From Cobetia sp. cqz5-12 (GTDB taxonomy: Bacteria; Pseudomonadota; Gammaproteobacteria; Pseudomonadales; Halomonadaceae), in the NCBI RefSeq assembly GCF_016495405.1, contig NZ_CP044522.1, positions 310,001 to 374,000 of the forward strand: a DNA stretch of 64,000 nucleotides, given 5' to 3'. The notes below the pieces were generated by a model that was not told the origin of the DNA, ran no database searches, and saw nothing but the letters and a program-made list of their open reading frames with translations. This document shows, piece by piece, positions 55,880 through 64,000 of this stretch (positions are counted from its first letter, which is position 1; every line of letters begins with the position of its first letter). Both the position numbers and the translations under genes were made by a program.

Positions 55880-56335
55880 ATGGACCGTATCCGGCTTGAA
55901 TTTCCGGTTTCCCGCCTGGTACATCGCCACCCGATGACGATTCGGGTCAGCGACATCAACTATGGCCAGCACCTGGGCCACGACAGCGTGGTCAGCCTGG
56001 CGCACGAGGCGCGGGGCCAGGCCTGGCAGGCGCTGGGCTTCCCCGAGTGGAACATCGATGGGCTGATGAGCATCGTCGCGGATCTCGCCGTGCAGTATCA
56101 GGGCGAGGGCCGGCTGGGCGACGCACTCGTGGTGGAAACGGCCATCGACAGCGTGTCCGGCAAGGGGCTTGGCGTCCATCACCGCCTGCTGCGTGTCAAC
56201 GATGACGCGGTACTGGCGACGCTGCGCGTCGGGCTGGTATTCGCTGGCGAGCAGGGGCTGGCGGAACCGAGCGCGCGCGTCAGTACCGCCATCGAGCAGG
56301 CCGTCACTGCCATGTCTTCTCAGGTAACCAACTGA
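55880..56335 (+). CDS. acyl-CoA thioesterase (4HBT hotdog family)
   Basis: A 151-residue hotdog-fold thioesterase. The catalytic-site region RVSDINYGQHLGHDSVVSLAHEA matches the 4-hydroxybenzoyl-CoA thioesterase type with an Asp and the helix that follows; the VADLAVQYQGEGRLGDALVVET strand is typical. It should cleave acyl-CoA thioesters in the cytoplasm. The stop overlaps the phosphoribulokinase start by one base, so the two are coupled. Confidence 0.88.
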   Translation: MDRIRLEFPVSRLVHRHPMTIRVSDINYGQHLGHDSVVSLAHEARGQAWQALGFPEWNIDGLMSIVADLAVQYQGEGRLGDALVVETAIDSVSGKGLGVHHRLLRVNDDAVLATLRVGLVFAGEQGLAEPSARVSTAIEQAVTAMSSQVTN

Positions 56336-57207
56336 TGTCGCGGGAATATCCAATCATCGCCGTGACGGGGTCTTCCGGCGCGGGCACCACTACCGTCATG
56401 CGCACCTTCGAGCGCATGTTCTCGCGTGAGGCGATTCATGCCGCCTACGTGGATGGGGATGCCTTTCACCGTTATACCCGTGATGAGCTGGTGCGCATGT
56501 TCCAGGAGGCGCCGGAGCGCAAGCGCGAGCTGTCTCACTTTGCGGTCGAGGCCAATCAGCTCGATCGTCTGGAAGCGCTGTTCGTCGAGTATGGCGAGCA
56601 GGGCTCCGGCACGCATCGTCATTACATCCACGCCGAAGACAAGCGCATGATCGAGGCCGGCTACAAGGTCGGCACCTTCACCGAATGGCAGTCGCTGCCG
56701 GACTGTACGGACCTGCTGTTCTACGAGGGGCTGCATGGCGGGCTGGTGACGCCGGAGCATGACATCGCGCGGCATGTCGATCTGCTGATCGGGGTGGCAC
56801 CGACCATGAATCTGGAGTGGATCCAGAAGATCGATCGCGACACCAAGCTGCGCGGGCATTCCCAGGAAGCGGTGGTCGACACCATCCTGAGCCGCATGGA
56901 TGACTACGTGCGCTACATCCAGCCGCAGTTCTCACGTACGCACATCAACTTCCAGCGCGTGCCGACGGTGGATACCTCCAACCCCTTCGAGCCGCAGGAT
57001 ATCCCGACGGATGCCGAGTCGATGGTCGTGATTCACTTCCGTGATCCCGGCAGTGTCGACTTCCCCTTCCTGCTCGCGATGATCCAGGGCTCGTTCATGT
57101 CGCGTCCCCACACGCTGGTGGTGCCGGGCGCGCTGATGGCACTGGCCATTGAACTGATCATCACGCCCTTGGTCAGAAGCCTGCTGGCGCAGCGGCGTTT
57201 CCGCTGA
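56335..57207 (+). CDS. prkB: phosphoribulokinase-family protein
   Basis: This 290-residue protein matches class I phosphoribulokinase, which phosphorylates ribulose 5-phosphate. The P-loop is GSSGAGTTTVM near residue 13. FEGLHGG-like YEGLHGGLVTP, HDIARHVDLLIGVAPTMNLEWIQKI and SRTHINFQRVPTVDTSNPF are all family segments. No RuBisCO or other Calvin-cycle gene is nearby, so the role is probably not carbon fixation. Several heterotrophic gammaproteobacteria including E. coli carry such a prkB of unknown function. It is coupled to the thioesterase upstream. Confidence 0.9.
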   Translation: MSREYPIIAVTGSSGAGTTTVMRTFERMFSREAIHAAYVDGDAFHRYTRDELVRMFQEAPERKRELSHFAVEANQLDRLEALFVEYGEQGSGTHRHYIHAEDKRMIEAGYKVGTFTEWQSLPDCTDLLFYEGLHGGLVTPEHDIARHVDLLIGVAPTMNLEWIQKIDRDTKLRGHSQEAVVDTILSRMDDYVRYIQPQFSRTHINFQRVPTVDTSNPFEPQDIPTDAESMVVIHFRDPGSVDFPFLLAMIQGSFMSRPHTLVVPGALMALAIELIITPLVRSLLAQRRFR

Positions 57208-57275
57208 CGCCAGTCAGTACCAGCGCGATGCCGTCATCGGGCATGCGTCGTCTTCATTCATTACAGGAATCATCG

Positions 57276-58292
57276 ATGTCCCCGATCAAGGCCTTGTGTT
57301 TCTCCAGCCTGCTGCTCCTGGCAGGCAATACCTATGCCGCTGAGCCCGCTGATACCTCGTCACTCTCCTACGATGCCATGTTGACCGGCTACGCGTACGA
57401 CTTCGACGTGAACTATTTCGCGTTCAATTCACAGCGCCAGTCCTTGAAGATGGCGTACATCTATCTGGCGCCATCCGAGGGCATGCCGGTCGTCACGCTC
57501 ATGCATGGCAAGAACTTCAACGCCGATTACTGGACGCCAACCGCGCGCTATCTTCAGTCCCTCGGCTACGGCGTATTGATTCCGGACCAGATCGGTTTCG
57601 GGAAATCCTCCAAGCCGGTGGATTACCAGTATTCCTTCGCTGCCCTGGCGAAGCATACCCACGATCTGATGGATTCTCTGGGGATCAAGGATTCGATCAT
57701 ACTCGGGCACTCCATGGGCGGAATGCTGGCAAGTCGCTTTGCCTTGATGTATCCGAAGACGACGGATGAGTTGATTCTGGTCAATCCGATCGGCCTCGAG
57801 AACTATCTCGAATACGAGGATTACAAGGACACCGATTTCTTCTACAAGAACGAGCTGGCCAAGACACCGGAAAGCGTCAAGCGCTACCAGCAGAAGAACT
57901 ACTACGCCGGAGACTGGAATGACGAGTACTCCTCGCTCACCGATTTCATCACCGGTCAGATCCAGGGGCCTGACAAGGACACCATGGCGTGGGTCAATGC
58001 CAAGACCTACGACATGATCTTCACCCAGCCGGTGATCACGGAATTCGAGGACTTTGCCGTTCCCGTGAAACTGATCATCGGGACGCGGGACAGAACCGCG
58101 CCGGGGCGCGGCTGGAAGAAGGACGGGGTGGAGCGCGAGCTGGGGCGTTATGATCAGCTCGGCAAGCATGCTGCTGCCTTGATCCCGGATGCCGAGCTTT
58201 ATGAGCTTGACGGTCTGGGGCATCTGCCGCAGATGGAAGACTTCGAGCGCTTCAAGGTGACACTGGACAAGGCGCTCAAGCAGGATTCATGA
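57276..58292 (+). CDS. secreted alpha/beta hydrolase
   Basis: This 338-residue protein has a signal peptide (ALCFSSLLLLAGNTYA, cleaved near residue 21). The hydrolase core has LMHGKNFNADYW (oxyanion hole), LGHSMGGMLASRFA (nucleophile Ser) and a C-terminal GLGHLPQ with the catalytic His; GTRDRTAPG contains the acid residue. It should act in the periplasm on a small ester, epoxide or lactone. ACAGGAATCATCG precedes the start at 57276. Substrate unknown. Confidence 0.88.
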   Translation: MSPIKALCFSSLLLLAGNTYAAEPADTSSLSYDAMLTGYAYDFDVNYFAFNSQRQSLKMAYIYLAPSEGMPVVTLMHGKNFNADYWTPTARYLQSLGYGVLIPDQIGFGKSSKPVDYQYSFAALAKHTHDLMDSLGIKDSIILGHSMGGMLASRFALMYPKTTDELILVNPIGLENYLEYEDYKDTDFFYKNELAKTPESVKRYQQKNYYAGDWNDEYSSLTDFITGQIQGPDKDTMAWVNAKTYDMIFTQPVITEFEDFAVPVKLIIGTRDRTAPGRGWKKDGVERELGRYDQLGKHAAALIPDAELYELDGLGHLPQMEDFERFKVTLDKALKQDS

Positions 58293-58341
58293 GCCTCTGC
58301 CGCCTGAGATGACGTGGATAGAGGCTGGTTTGCGTCGTGAC

Positions 58342-59166
58342 CTACCGACCCTTGAGGCGTGGCAGGATGCCTTTCTTCCAGACGCGCAGGGTGCGATTCA
58401 GACGACCACTGCGGATCAGCAGGCGTGCCTCGCGGGTGCTCAGCGGCAGGCCGAGGGTGCGTTGCTTGAGCTTCAGCGAGTGACGCAGATCGAAGCGGCG
58501 CATCATGCGCGCAAGGCTGGCCGTGCCCGGCAGGCGTGGCAGGCACACGGCAGAGGTGAAGTCGATCAGGACCGGCACGCCATCGCGCAGCACGACGTTG
58601 GAACCACGGATGTCGTTATGAGCCATCTGGCGCTGATGGAGTTGCTGCACGACGAGAATCAGCTGCTGACTGAGGCGGGCATCCGTCACGTCATCCAGGG
58701 CGGCATCACTCAGCAGCGGCCCGGGGATGTACTCCATCGCCAGCGACAGCGGTGACAGGCGCGCCACGGCGCGAGGGGCGTGTGTCCAGTCGCCCAGGCG
58801 CTCGAGCATCTTCAGCTCATGGCGTACCAGCCAGCGTGCTACCAATGCCGCCGGCGTGCCGGCATAGCGGCGGTAATCCTTGCAGACCACCGGCTGGCCA
58901 TTGAGGTGCGTGATATAGACCTCGGCCTTGAGAAAGCCCTTGGCGCGCTGCAGGAACTCGCCCGGGATCTGTTCGCCGTCAACACGCGCGACCCTGGGCG
59001 CGGCACGCAGTGCCGCCTGCGCCTTCTCGGCGCGCGTAGGCTCAGCGCGATCAACGGCGGGGGAGCCGGCAGTGGCCGGTCGTGTCTCGCCGTGAGTGCC
59101 AAGGCCGGCCTCCAGTTCGTGGTTGGCCTTGCGCAGGGAGGAATCTTGGCGAGTGAACACGGGCAT
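58342..59166 (-). CDS. RIO/InaA-like small-molecule or LPS kinase
   Basis: This 274-residue protein has the reduced protein-kinase fold of the lipopolysaccharide-kinase (InaA/Kdo/RIO) group. VVCKDYRRY has the ATP-binding lysine, MEYIPGP the hinge, AHNDIRGSNVVLRDG the catalytic Asp and Asn, and VLIDF the metal Asp (DFT rather than DFG). An N-terminal extension of about 60 residues is Ala/Arg/Glu-rich. The start at 59166 has no strong ribosome-binding site. A near-perfect Fur box sits 23 to 40 bases upstream of it. Its stop is about 50 bases from the convergent hydrolase. Confidence 0.85.
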   Translation of the reverse strand: MPVFTRQDSSLRKANHELEAGLGTHGETRPATAGSPAVDRAEPTRAEKAQAALRAAPRVARVDGEQIPGEFLQRAKGFLKAEVYITHLNGQPVVCKDYRRYAGTPAALVARWLVRHELKMLERLGDWTHAPRAVARLSPLSLAMEYIPGPLLSDAALDDVTDARLSQQLILVVQQLHQRQMAHNDIRGSNVVLRDGVPVLIDFTSAVCLPRLPGTASLARMMRRFDLRHSLKLKQRTLGLPLSTREARLLIRSGRLNRTLRVWKKGILPRLKGR

Positions 59167-59188
59167 GACAGACGGCTTCTCGTTAGCG

Positions 59189-59206
59189 GGATAACAATGA
59201 TTATCC
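59189..59206 (-). promoter_or_regulatory. predicted Fur box upstream of the kinase gene
   Basis: GGATAA-CAATGA-TTATCC forms a symmetric dyad with arms GGATAA and TTATCC, close to the Fur consensus (GATAATGATAATCATTATC). It lies 23 to 40 bases before the kinase start and far from the HIT start. It predicts iron-repressed expression of the kinase. Confidence 0.72.
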
Positions 59207-59387
59207 TACTGTTTTCCTCCTTCGCCCACTGACAGCGGTGAATCAGTCTGTTTCCCTAAAGGCGACATTGCCCTGTCTGCAAGCTGGCTCGCGTATTCCT
59301 GTCTCTGCCCTTGGCCTGTTGCCCGGCTGGCGCTACGCTGGCAGGCCACGCTGCCATGGGCAGCCCCACTTCAAGGGAGAAGGTGTC

Positions 59388-59729
59388 ATGGACTGTCTGT
59401 TCTGCAAGATCATCAACCGCGAGATTCCCGCCGATATCGTCTATGAGGATGATGAGGTGCTGGCCTTCAATGACATCAATCCGCAGGCGCCGACCCATGT
59501 GTTGATCATCCCCAAGCAGCACATCGCCACGCTCAACGATATCGAGGAGCATCAGCTGGCCACGGTAGGGCGCCTGCAGTACACCGCCGCCAGACTGGCG
59601 AAGGACTACGGTTTTGCCGAGGGCGGTTATCGCGTGGTGATGAACTGCAATGAAGATGGCGGCCAGACGGTCTATCATATTCATATGCACCTGATGGGTG
59701 GTCGCCGCTTCACATGGCCGGCTGGCTGA
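59388..59729 (+). CDS. HIT family nucleotide-binding protein
   Basis: This 113-residue protein is HinT-like. The histidine triad is in HIHMHLMGG near residue 100, and MDCLFCKIINREIPA at the start carries the CxxC motif. HinT proteins hydrolyse purine nucleoside phosphoramidates. AAGGGAGAAGGTGTC precedes the ATG at 59388; 50 extra residues upstream are not supported. It is followed by its own terminator. Confidence 0.95.
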   Translation: MDCLFCKIINREIPADIVYEDDEVLAFNDINPQAPTHVLIIPKQHIATLNDIEEHQLATVGRLQYTAARLAKDYGFAEGGYRVVMNCNEDGGQTVYHIHMHLMGGRRFTWPAG

Positions 59730-59812
59730 GCCGGCATAGAGTAGGCGCCTGTACCGGCGGTTCGCGGGCAGGTAGCGGCTAGCGATAACAAGCGCGCGGC
59801 ACACAGGCGCAT

Positions 59813-59848
59813 ACCGGCAATGTCGTGAAAACGGCATTGCCGGTTTTT
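59813..59848 (+). terminator. terminator after the HIT gene
   Basis: ACCGGCAATG pairs with CATTGCCGGT around a 12-base loop, followed by TTTT. Confidence 0.9.
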
Positions 59849-59971
59849 CATTGGGGAAGCCACGGCGCAAGGGAGCCGGTCAGGCCTCGCCCGGCGACAC
59901 TCTGCCCCTTACCGTCGCGGGCTGGCTTGCGTAAGATGGCCTCATTGCTCACGCCGTGCAGGAGTCTTCCC

Positions 59972-60637
59972 ATGCCGCATTCCGATGCCATTTCGGCGCA
60001 ACGTCATCACAGCCGCGCCGATCAGTTGATCCATCAGTTCGACACCGTACTGCGTACCCTGGTGCCACATGCCGCCCAGCCGTCGCGTCCCTCTCCGGCG
60101 GGCGACATCCATGACGAAGCGATCAGCGATGAAGAGCGTCAGCACGCCGCTGGCCTGATGCGCATCAACCACACTGGCGAGGTGTGTGCCCAGGCGCTCT
60201 ATCAGGGTCAGGGGTTCACGGCGCGTCTGCCCGAAACGCGCACGCAGATGGAGCTGGCCGCCCAGGAAGAGATCGACCACCTGGCTTGGTGCGATGCACG
60301 ACTCGTCGAGCTGGATGCCAACACCAGCCTGCTCAACCCGCTGTTCTACATGACGAGCTTCGCGCTCGGGGCAGCGGCCGGTGCCATCAACGACAAGGTC
60401 AGCCTCGGGTTCGTGGCCGCGACCGAAGAGTTGGTCGGCGAGCACCTGTCGAAGCACCAGCAGACGCTGCCCGAGGGTGATCAGCGCTCACGCGCCGTGT
60501 TGCGTCAGATGGAAATCGACGAAGCCCATCATGAGCAGTGGGCGCTGGAGGCCGGTGGCCATCGCTTCCCGGGGCCGCTGAAGAGCGCCATGCGCCTGAT
60601 GTCCAAGGTGATGACGGCCAGCGTCTATCGCGTGTGA
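59972..60637 (+). CDS. coq7: demethoxyubiquinone hydroxylase
   Basis: This 221-residue di-iron hydroxylase carries out the last ring hydroxylation of ubiquinone synthesis at the inner membrane. The ligand motifs are present in both halves: HTGEVCAQALYQGQ and EEIDHLAWC, then ATEELVGEHL and MEIDEAHHEQWA, giving the E/ExxH pairs of the family. A hydrophobic stretch (FYMTSFALGAAAGAI) is the membrane contact. The start at 59972 has GCAGGAGTCTTCC upstream. It replaces UbiF, as in Pseudomonas and Halomonas. Confidence 0.96.
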   Translation: MPHSDAISAQRHHSRADQLIHQFDTVLRTLVPHAAQPSRPSPAGDIHDEAISDEERQHAAGLMRINHTGEVCAQALYQGQGFTARLPETRTQMELAAQEEIDHLAWCDARLVELDANTSLLNPLFYMTSFALGAAAGAINDKVSLGFVAATEELVGEHLSKHQQTLPEGDQRSRAVLRQMEIDEAHHEQWALEAGGHRFPGPLKSAMRLMSKVMTASVYRV

Positions 60638-60680
60638 TGGTCAGACGCCTGAGCTTGCCTTGGCAGCTTCAGGATGCTGC

Positions 60681-60719
60681 AACGCAAAAGGCCGCCCCAT
60701 GGGGCGGCCTTTTGCGTTC
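60681..60719. terminator. bidirectional terminator after coq7
   Basis: AACGCAAAAGGCCGCCCC pairs perfectly with GGGGCGGCCTTTTGCGTT across a two-base turn. T and A runs lie inside the stem, so it works for coq7 and for the convergent small membrane protein. Confidence 0.9.
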
Positions 60720-60744
60720 TTGGCGAACGTCGTGGTGATCAGGC

Positions 60745-61098
60745 TTATTCCTTGACCTGGTACTCACCGTCCAGCGTCTCGGTGCTGCTGCCGTCTTCAC
60801 GCGTGGCATCACGCGAATAGTTCTGGCGGCCATTGGCCTTGTCCTGGGCCTCCTGCATGCGCTGCTGCATCTCGCTCATGCGCTTTTTCATGCGACGACG
60901 GATGAAGGGCAGCATGATGATGCCGAGTACCATCATCACCAGCGCTGCGAACAGGCTGAAGATCATGACCACGCCACCGATCAGCCAGGCGGCGACCAGC
61001 TTGAGGCCGGACAGGCCATTGGAGGGACGTTGGTTGCCTGCATTGGCCTGCCATTGGCGAGCTTGATTCCACAGAGTGTTGTGCTGTTGGCCTTGCAT
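60745..61098 (-). CDS. hypothetical small membrane protein
   Basis: This 117-residue protein has one long hydrophobic segment (residues ~33-66, enough for one or two helices) followed by a basic, Met/Gln-rich segment likely to form a coiled coil (RRRMKKRMSEMQQRMQEAQD) and a polar tail. I do not recognise the family. The ATG at 61098 has GGAGAAGACAC before it, so it is probably real. A membrane-anchored coiled coil suggests a scaffold role, which is only inference. Confidence 0.7.
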   Translation of the reverse strand: MQGQQHNTLWNQARQWQANAGNQRPSNGLSGLKLVAAWLIGGVVMIFSLFAALVMMVLGIIMLPFIRRRMKKRMSEMQQRMQEAQDKANGRQNYSRDATREDGSSTETLDGEYQVKE

Positions 61099-61433
61099 GT
61101 GTCTTCTCCACGATAGAGCCGGGCCGTCAGGCCGGGCGAGGATGACCCGATAGGTGAAAGTGGGTGGTCGGGGATATCGGGTCAGGAAACAGGGGGTTAT
61201 CTTTTCCGGCGCTACTGGCTTTCGTGCTCAGGGCCGGGGATGGATAAGTGGGGCTCGATGCGACGCACTTTTGCATGAGGCGTCTGATGGCATCGGGCGG
61301 CCGGTTGACTCGTTCAGCATCGAAGTTGGCATCGTTGCCGTCAAGCGGCTTCGGCGTTGATCCAGCGCTGGTGGTCGGGCCCAGTCCCGGAACCGCAATG
61401 AAGCACGGTTGCGCATCAAGCGGGTCGATCAGT
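61099..61433. other. gap between two hypothetical genes
   Basis: About 335 bases with no recognisable product, dyad or terminator. It must contain the promoter of the small membrane protein gene. Confidence 0.45.
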
Positions 61434-62225
61434 CTATGGCCGGTAATCCGGATTCATGGATGCGCTGGCGGCGAGGTTGAAAGCATTGCCCGGCAGCGGC
61501 ATGTTCAATGCCATCCTCTGCGGCCTGCCTTGCGCATCGCGCCCGTGAATCTGGATGGCGTGCGCGGTGACCTCGACGCTCTGTACTCTCTTGATGCCGT
61601 CGACAGCGGCAAAATTCAAGGTCTGACGCATGCTGTCGCCATCGATGGCCTTGCTGCCGGGCGCGGAATCACTCTGACGCAGCGCTTCGCTGATGAATTC
61701 TCCATCGGCGAGATTGATGGCCAGTTCCATCTGCCACCCATTATGCCCCCAGCCCGTGAACTGAACATGATCGTCGCGGATATCCAGCGTACTGAATTCC
61801 AGCATGCCCTTGCGACTGGCGTGGAGCATCATCTGCGTGAGCAGCTCTGGCGCAAGTCCCTGAGTGGACGCGGTGTCAGAGATATCCGTCGCCGGCTTCC
61901 CGGCATCATTGCCGAGCGTGGCGTGCGCCCGGTCGCCATTTGAGTGCTTGGTGGTCGAGGACCCATCGGCCGAGAGTCCAGAGGTCGAGAGCTCTGCCGC
62001 TGACAACTGATGGCGCACCGGCAGGTCCTCGATGCCATTGGCATAGGCGGGAGCAGAGCCCAGCATCAGGCCGAGTGCGCTGACGCCCAGGCCGTGTCGC
62101 CAGTGCTGGACTGCGCGGCTGGCGAGCCAGAAGCGAGACGGGGCGGCACCTGCGGCCGGCGGCTGCCGGGATGCGGAGTCTGATTCACGAACGGGAGCAA
62201 TACGGGACGCGGCAGATGGGGACAT
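61434..62225 (-). CDS. hypothetical exported protein
   Basis: This 263-residue protein has a signal-like hydrophobic segment starting after a 40-residue hydrophilic N-terminus (GLGVSALGLMLGSAPAYANG, cleavage near Ala-Tyr-Ala). The mature part is Ser/Asp/Thr-rich, then holds a domain of alternating strands (FSTLDIRDDHVQF, WQMELAINL, VEVTAHAIQIHG), possibly beta-rich. I do not recognise it. GAGGAGGGTGTC precedes the ATG at 62225. It is divergent from the PepSY-two-component operon, so a shared promoter region and envelope role are possible. Confidence 0.7.
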   Translation of the reverse strand: MSPSAASRIAPVRESDSASRQPPAAGAAPSRFWLASRAVQHWRHGLGVSALGLMLGSAPAYANGIEDLPVRHQLSAAELSTSGLSADGSSTTKHSNGDRAHATLGNDAGKPATDISDTASTQGLAPELLTQMMLHASRKGMLEFSTLDIRDDHVQFTGWGHNGWQMELAINLADGEFISEALRQSDSAPGSKAIDGDSMRQTLNFAAVDGIKRVQSVEVTAHAIQIHGRDAQGRPQRMALNMPLPGNAFNLAASASMNPDYRP

Positions 62226-62483
62226 GACACCCTCCTCAAGGATGGCTGGGCATGGCGCTCACTGTGGGCCAGGCGACCTTGCGCGACGCTGAGACGTGAA
62301 TTCATCTGAGGTTCATTGCCTCCTGTCAGTCTCTGCATCACAGGGTCAGTGGTTGCTCTCGGAGTGGTCCGCGTTGTTCCAACGCAGGTTTGATTGCACA
62401 TTCCGTTGCTAGATTGCTCGCCACGCGCAAGCGTCCGCCATGGGCGCACACCAGCCCCGCCGTCATTCACGAGGTTCCCCTTC

Positions 62484-62969
62484 ATGCAGACTCCTCACAA
62501 GGCTCAGCCAGACGCCAATGCAGCGCGTGGCAGTCAATGGCGGCAACGTTATGTCTGGCTGTGTCTCGGGCTCGGGAGCCTGCTGGTCGGTGCGCTGGCT
62601 CTGCCACCGCATGCGCTGTGTGACAGCGAGCGCTGGCGCAGCCTGCACGATGAAGTCGCCGCCGGACGCGTCATCTCGTTGTCCGAGCTGCTCGATAGCC
62701 TCGAGCGTGACTGGCTGGGGCAGGTGGTCGAGGTGGAGCTCGAAGAGACACATGGCGAGCTGATCTACGAGGTCGAGATGCTCGGCCCGCAGGGCCAGAT
62801 GGCCAGATTCACCGTGCGTGCCTCGGATGGCAGTCTGCGTGAGGTGCGCGGGGTCAATCTCGATGCCATGCGTCGTGCTGGCAGTGGTTCCTTGTCTGAG
62901 CCCCTGCCCGAGACCGGCGACGCGCCGCTTGCGTCTGACGCTGGTAGTGCCGAGAGCGAGCGTCAGTAG
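62484..62969 (+). CDS. PepSY domain exported protein
   Basis: This 161-residue protein has an N-terminal membrane/signal segment (YVWLCLGLGSLLVGALAL) and a periplasmic PepSY domain (ISLSELLDSLERDWLGQVVEVELEE, then YEVEMLGPQGQMARFTVRASDG). PepSY domains inhibit or sense in several envelope systems, and small PepSY genes often sit before two-component genes. The start at 62484 gives a normal signal; the open frame extends 30 codons upstream. It precedes the response regulator by about 150 bases. Confidence 0.85.
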   Translation: MQTPHKAQPDANAARGSQWRQRYVWLCLGLGSLLVGALALPPHALCDSERWRSLHDEVAAGRVISLSELLDSLERDWLGQVVEVELEETHGELIYEVEMLGPQGQMARFTVRASDGSLREVRGVNLDAMRRAGSGSLSEPLPETGDAPLASDAGSAESERQ

Positions 62970-63120
62970 GGCACGGCAGGCAGAGACCGCGCCAGGCAGT
63001 GCCAGCGCAGGCTTTGATAAGGCGCCGAGGGTGCCTGGCGGCCCGGAGGAACGGTATGCTAGTGCCATTGTCCATTGCGCCACCGGTAGAACGCCGCTTG
63101 CGTCAGGAGCCCGAGAATCG

Positions 63121-63819
63121 ATGAAGATATTGCTGGTTGAAGATGACATGCCGTTGGCCGAAGCGCTGATGGCGCGCCTGGGAGAAGCCGATGTTCTGGT
63201 TGAGCATGCCACTACCGGGGGAGACGCCGACTTTCTGATCCAGACCGAGAGCTACGATGCCGTGGTGCTGGATCTCGGCCTGCCGGACGGCGATGGCACC
63301 CGCTGGCTGTCCCAGTGGCGAGAAGCCGGCATCGAGGTGCCGGTGCTGGTACTGACCGCGCGGGAGCGCTGGTCTGACAAGGCTGCCGGCTTCTCTGCCG
63401 GCGCCGATGATTACGTCACCAAGCCCTTCGAGACCGCCGAGGTCATCTTCCGCCTGCGCGCCCTGGTGCGTCGCTCACGCGGCCATGCCCACCCCGTGCT
63501 CAAGCTGGGTGATCTGGCCTGTGACACCCACGGCGGTACCGTCAGTCTGGCGGGGCGCCCCGTGTCGCTGACCGCCCAGGAAACGCGCCTGCTGATGCAC
63601 CTGATGCACGCCGTGCCCGGTGTGGTCAGCCGTTCTGAACTGGTCGAGCATGTCTATGACCGCGACCACGAACCCGATTCCAACGTCATCGACGTGCAGA
63701 TCAGCCGTCTGCGCCGCAAGCTGGGTGCCGAGCGCATCGAGACGCTGCGCGGACGTGGCTATCGTCTGCGTGATCCGGACGCCGAGACACAGGCGCCGAC
63801 GGATGGCCGTGACGCATGA
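63121..63819 (+). CDS. OmpR-family response regulator
   Basis: A 232-residue two-component regulator of the OmpR/PhoB type, near QseB/PmrA in style. The receiver phospho-acceptor is Asp51 (VVLDLGLPDGDG), with Asp8, Asp9, Thr79 and Lys101 (VTKPF) in place. The C-terminal winged helix has SRSELVEHVYDRDHEPDSNVIDVQISRLRRKLG. The stop overlaps the histidine kinase start as ATGA. Its PepSY neighbour suggests an envelope or cation signal. Confidence 0.95.
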   Translation: MKILLVEDDMPLAEALMARLGEADVLVEHATTGGDADFLIQTESYDAVVLDLGLPDGDGTRWLSQWREAGIEVPVLVLTARERWSDKAAGFSAGADDYVTKPFETAEVIFRLRALVRRSRGHAHPVLKLGDLACDTHGGTVSLAGRPVSLTAQETRLLMHLMHAVPGVVSRSELVEHVYDRDHEPDSNVIDVQISRLRRKLGAERIETLRGRGYRLRDPDAETQAPTDGRDA

Positions 63820-64000
63820 AGCCACTGTCCGTCGGCCGCCGCTTGCTGGGCGGCTCGCTGGTCATTGCCTTGATCGTCATGCCGCTGACCGGGCTCGGTC
63901 TGGCCTGGAGCTTCCGTGATGCCGTGACCACCGCCTTCGACCAGCGCCTGCTGTCGCTGTCGAAGGTGCTGATCGCCGCCATCCAGTTCGACCGCGAGAA
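63816..64000 (+). CDS. sensor histidine kinase, 5' part only (cut by window end)
   Basis: The first 61 codons of a membrane sensor kinase: a basic start (MKPLSVGRRLLGG), a transmembrane helix (SLVIALIVMPLTGLGLAW) and the beginning of a periplasmic region. It overlaps the response regulator stop as ATGA, the usual cognate pair layout. The remainder, including the HAMP, dimerisation and ATPase parts, lies outside the window. Confidence 0.9.
   Translation, partial: MKPLSVGRRLLGGSLVIALIVMPLTGLGLAWSFRDAVTTAFDQRLLSLSKVLIAAIQFDRE

Noticed and set aside
56335..57207. Carbon fixation by the Calvin cycle
   Set aside because: Only a phosphoribulokinase is present; related orphan kinases occur in non-autotrophs.

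Overview
The window reads as an ordinary chromosomal segment of a GC-rich gammaproteobacterium. Gene content and order (rpsF-rpsR-membrane protein-rplI-dnaB, fused MrpA/B antiporter, FNR/Anr-type regulator, PhaR, HiPIP, Cti isomerase, TruC/TcdA) fit a Halomonadaceae-like marine or halophilic bacterium (Halomonas/Cobetia type). This placement is inferred from protein similarity by eye, not from a search. I see no insertion sequence, integrase, prophage or CRISPR array, and coding density is high on both strands.

Layout. 0.1-1.2 kb: iron storage (bfd, bfr). 1.2-5.6 kb, minus: purEK, a DUF1653 protein, tcdA with a pentapeptide-repeat N-terminus, truC. 5.6-7.9 kb, minus: a bufferin-type RiPP operon (precursor bufA, DUF692 enzyme bufB, partner bufC). 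8.2-10.7 kb: fatty-acid cis/trans isomerase. 10.9-14.4 kb, minus: an Anr/FNR regulator beside a three-gene cbb3-oxidase-like cluster whose CcoN homologue appears to have lost every heme and copper ligand. 15.8-16.3 kb: five tRNAs (Val, Asp, Asp, Val, Asp). 16.8-21.4 kb: fadH, a PLP desulfhydrase/deaminase and a threonine aldolase. 22.1-27.1 kb: the prkA-yeaH-spoVR stress module. 27.2-28.9 kb: HiPIP and a membrane-anchored nuclease. 29.1-29.8 kb, minus: four tRNA-Leu(CAG). 30.1-38.2 kb: rnr, rlmB, the rpsF-rpsR-rplI ribosomal cluster, dnaB and a small conserved protein. 38.4-40.8 kb: an EAL-CBS-GGDEF protein and a small hypothetical. 40.8-42.9 kb, minus: a DCC protein and an iron-sulfur (6-4)-type photolyase, divergent from hemH. 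44.3-50.2 kb, minus: mrpABCDEFG antiporter operon with A and B fused. 50.9-52.6 kb: a degenerate photolyase/cryptochrome-like protein behind a strong TTGTACAAG dyad. 52.7-60.6 kb: rsmE, phaR, purD, thioesterase, orphan phosphoribulokinase, secreted hydrolase, Fur-box-linked kinase, HIT protein, coq7. 60.7-64 kb: two hypotheticals, then a PepSY-response regulator-histidine kinase operon cut by the window end.

Most notable: (1) the bufferin operon; (2) the ligand-less CcoN paralogue with an intact CcoO heme c site and a CcoP reduced to its N-terminal domain; (3) a 40-codon heptad-repeat small ORF ending in a Cys-Pro and His-His tail, overlapping the hemH start as ATGA; (4) light-response-like dyads in front of two photolyase-family genes; (5) a Fur-box-linked InaA/RIO-like kinase.
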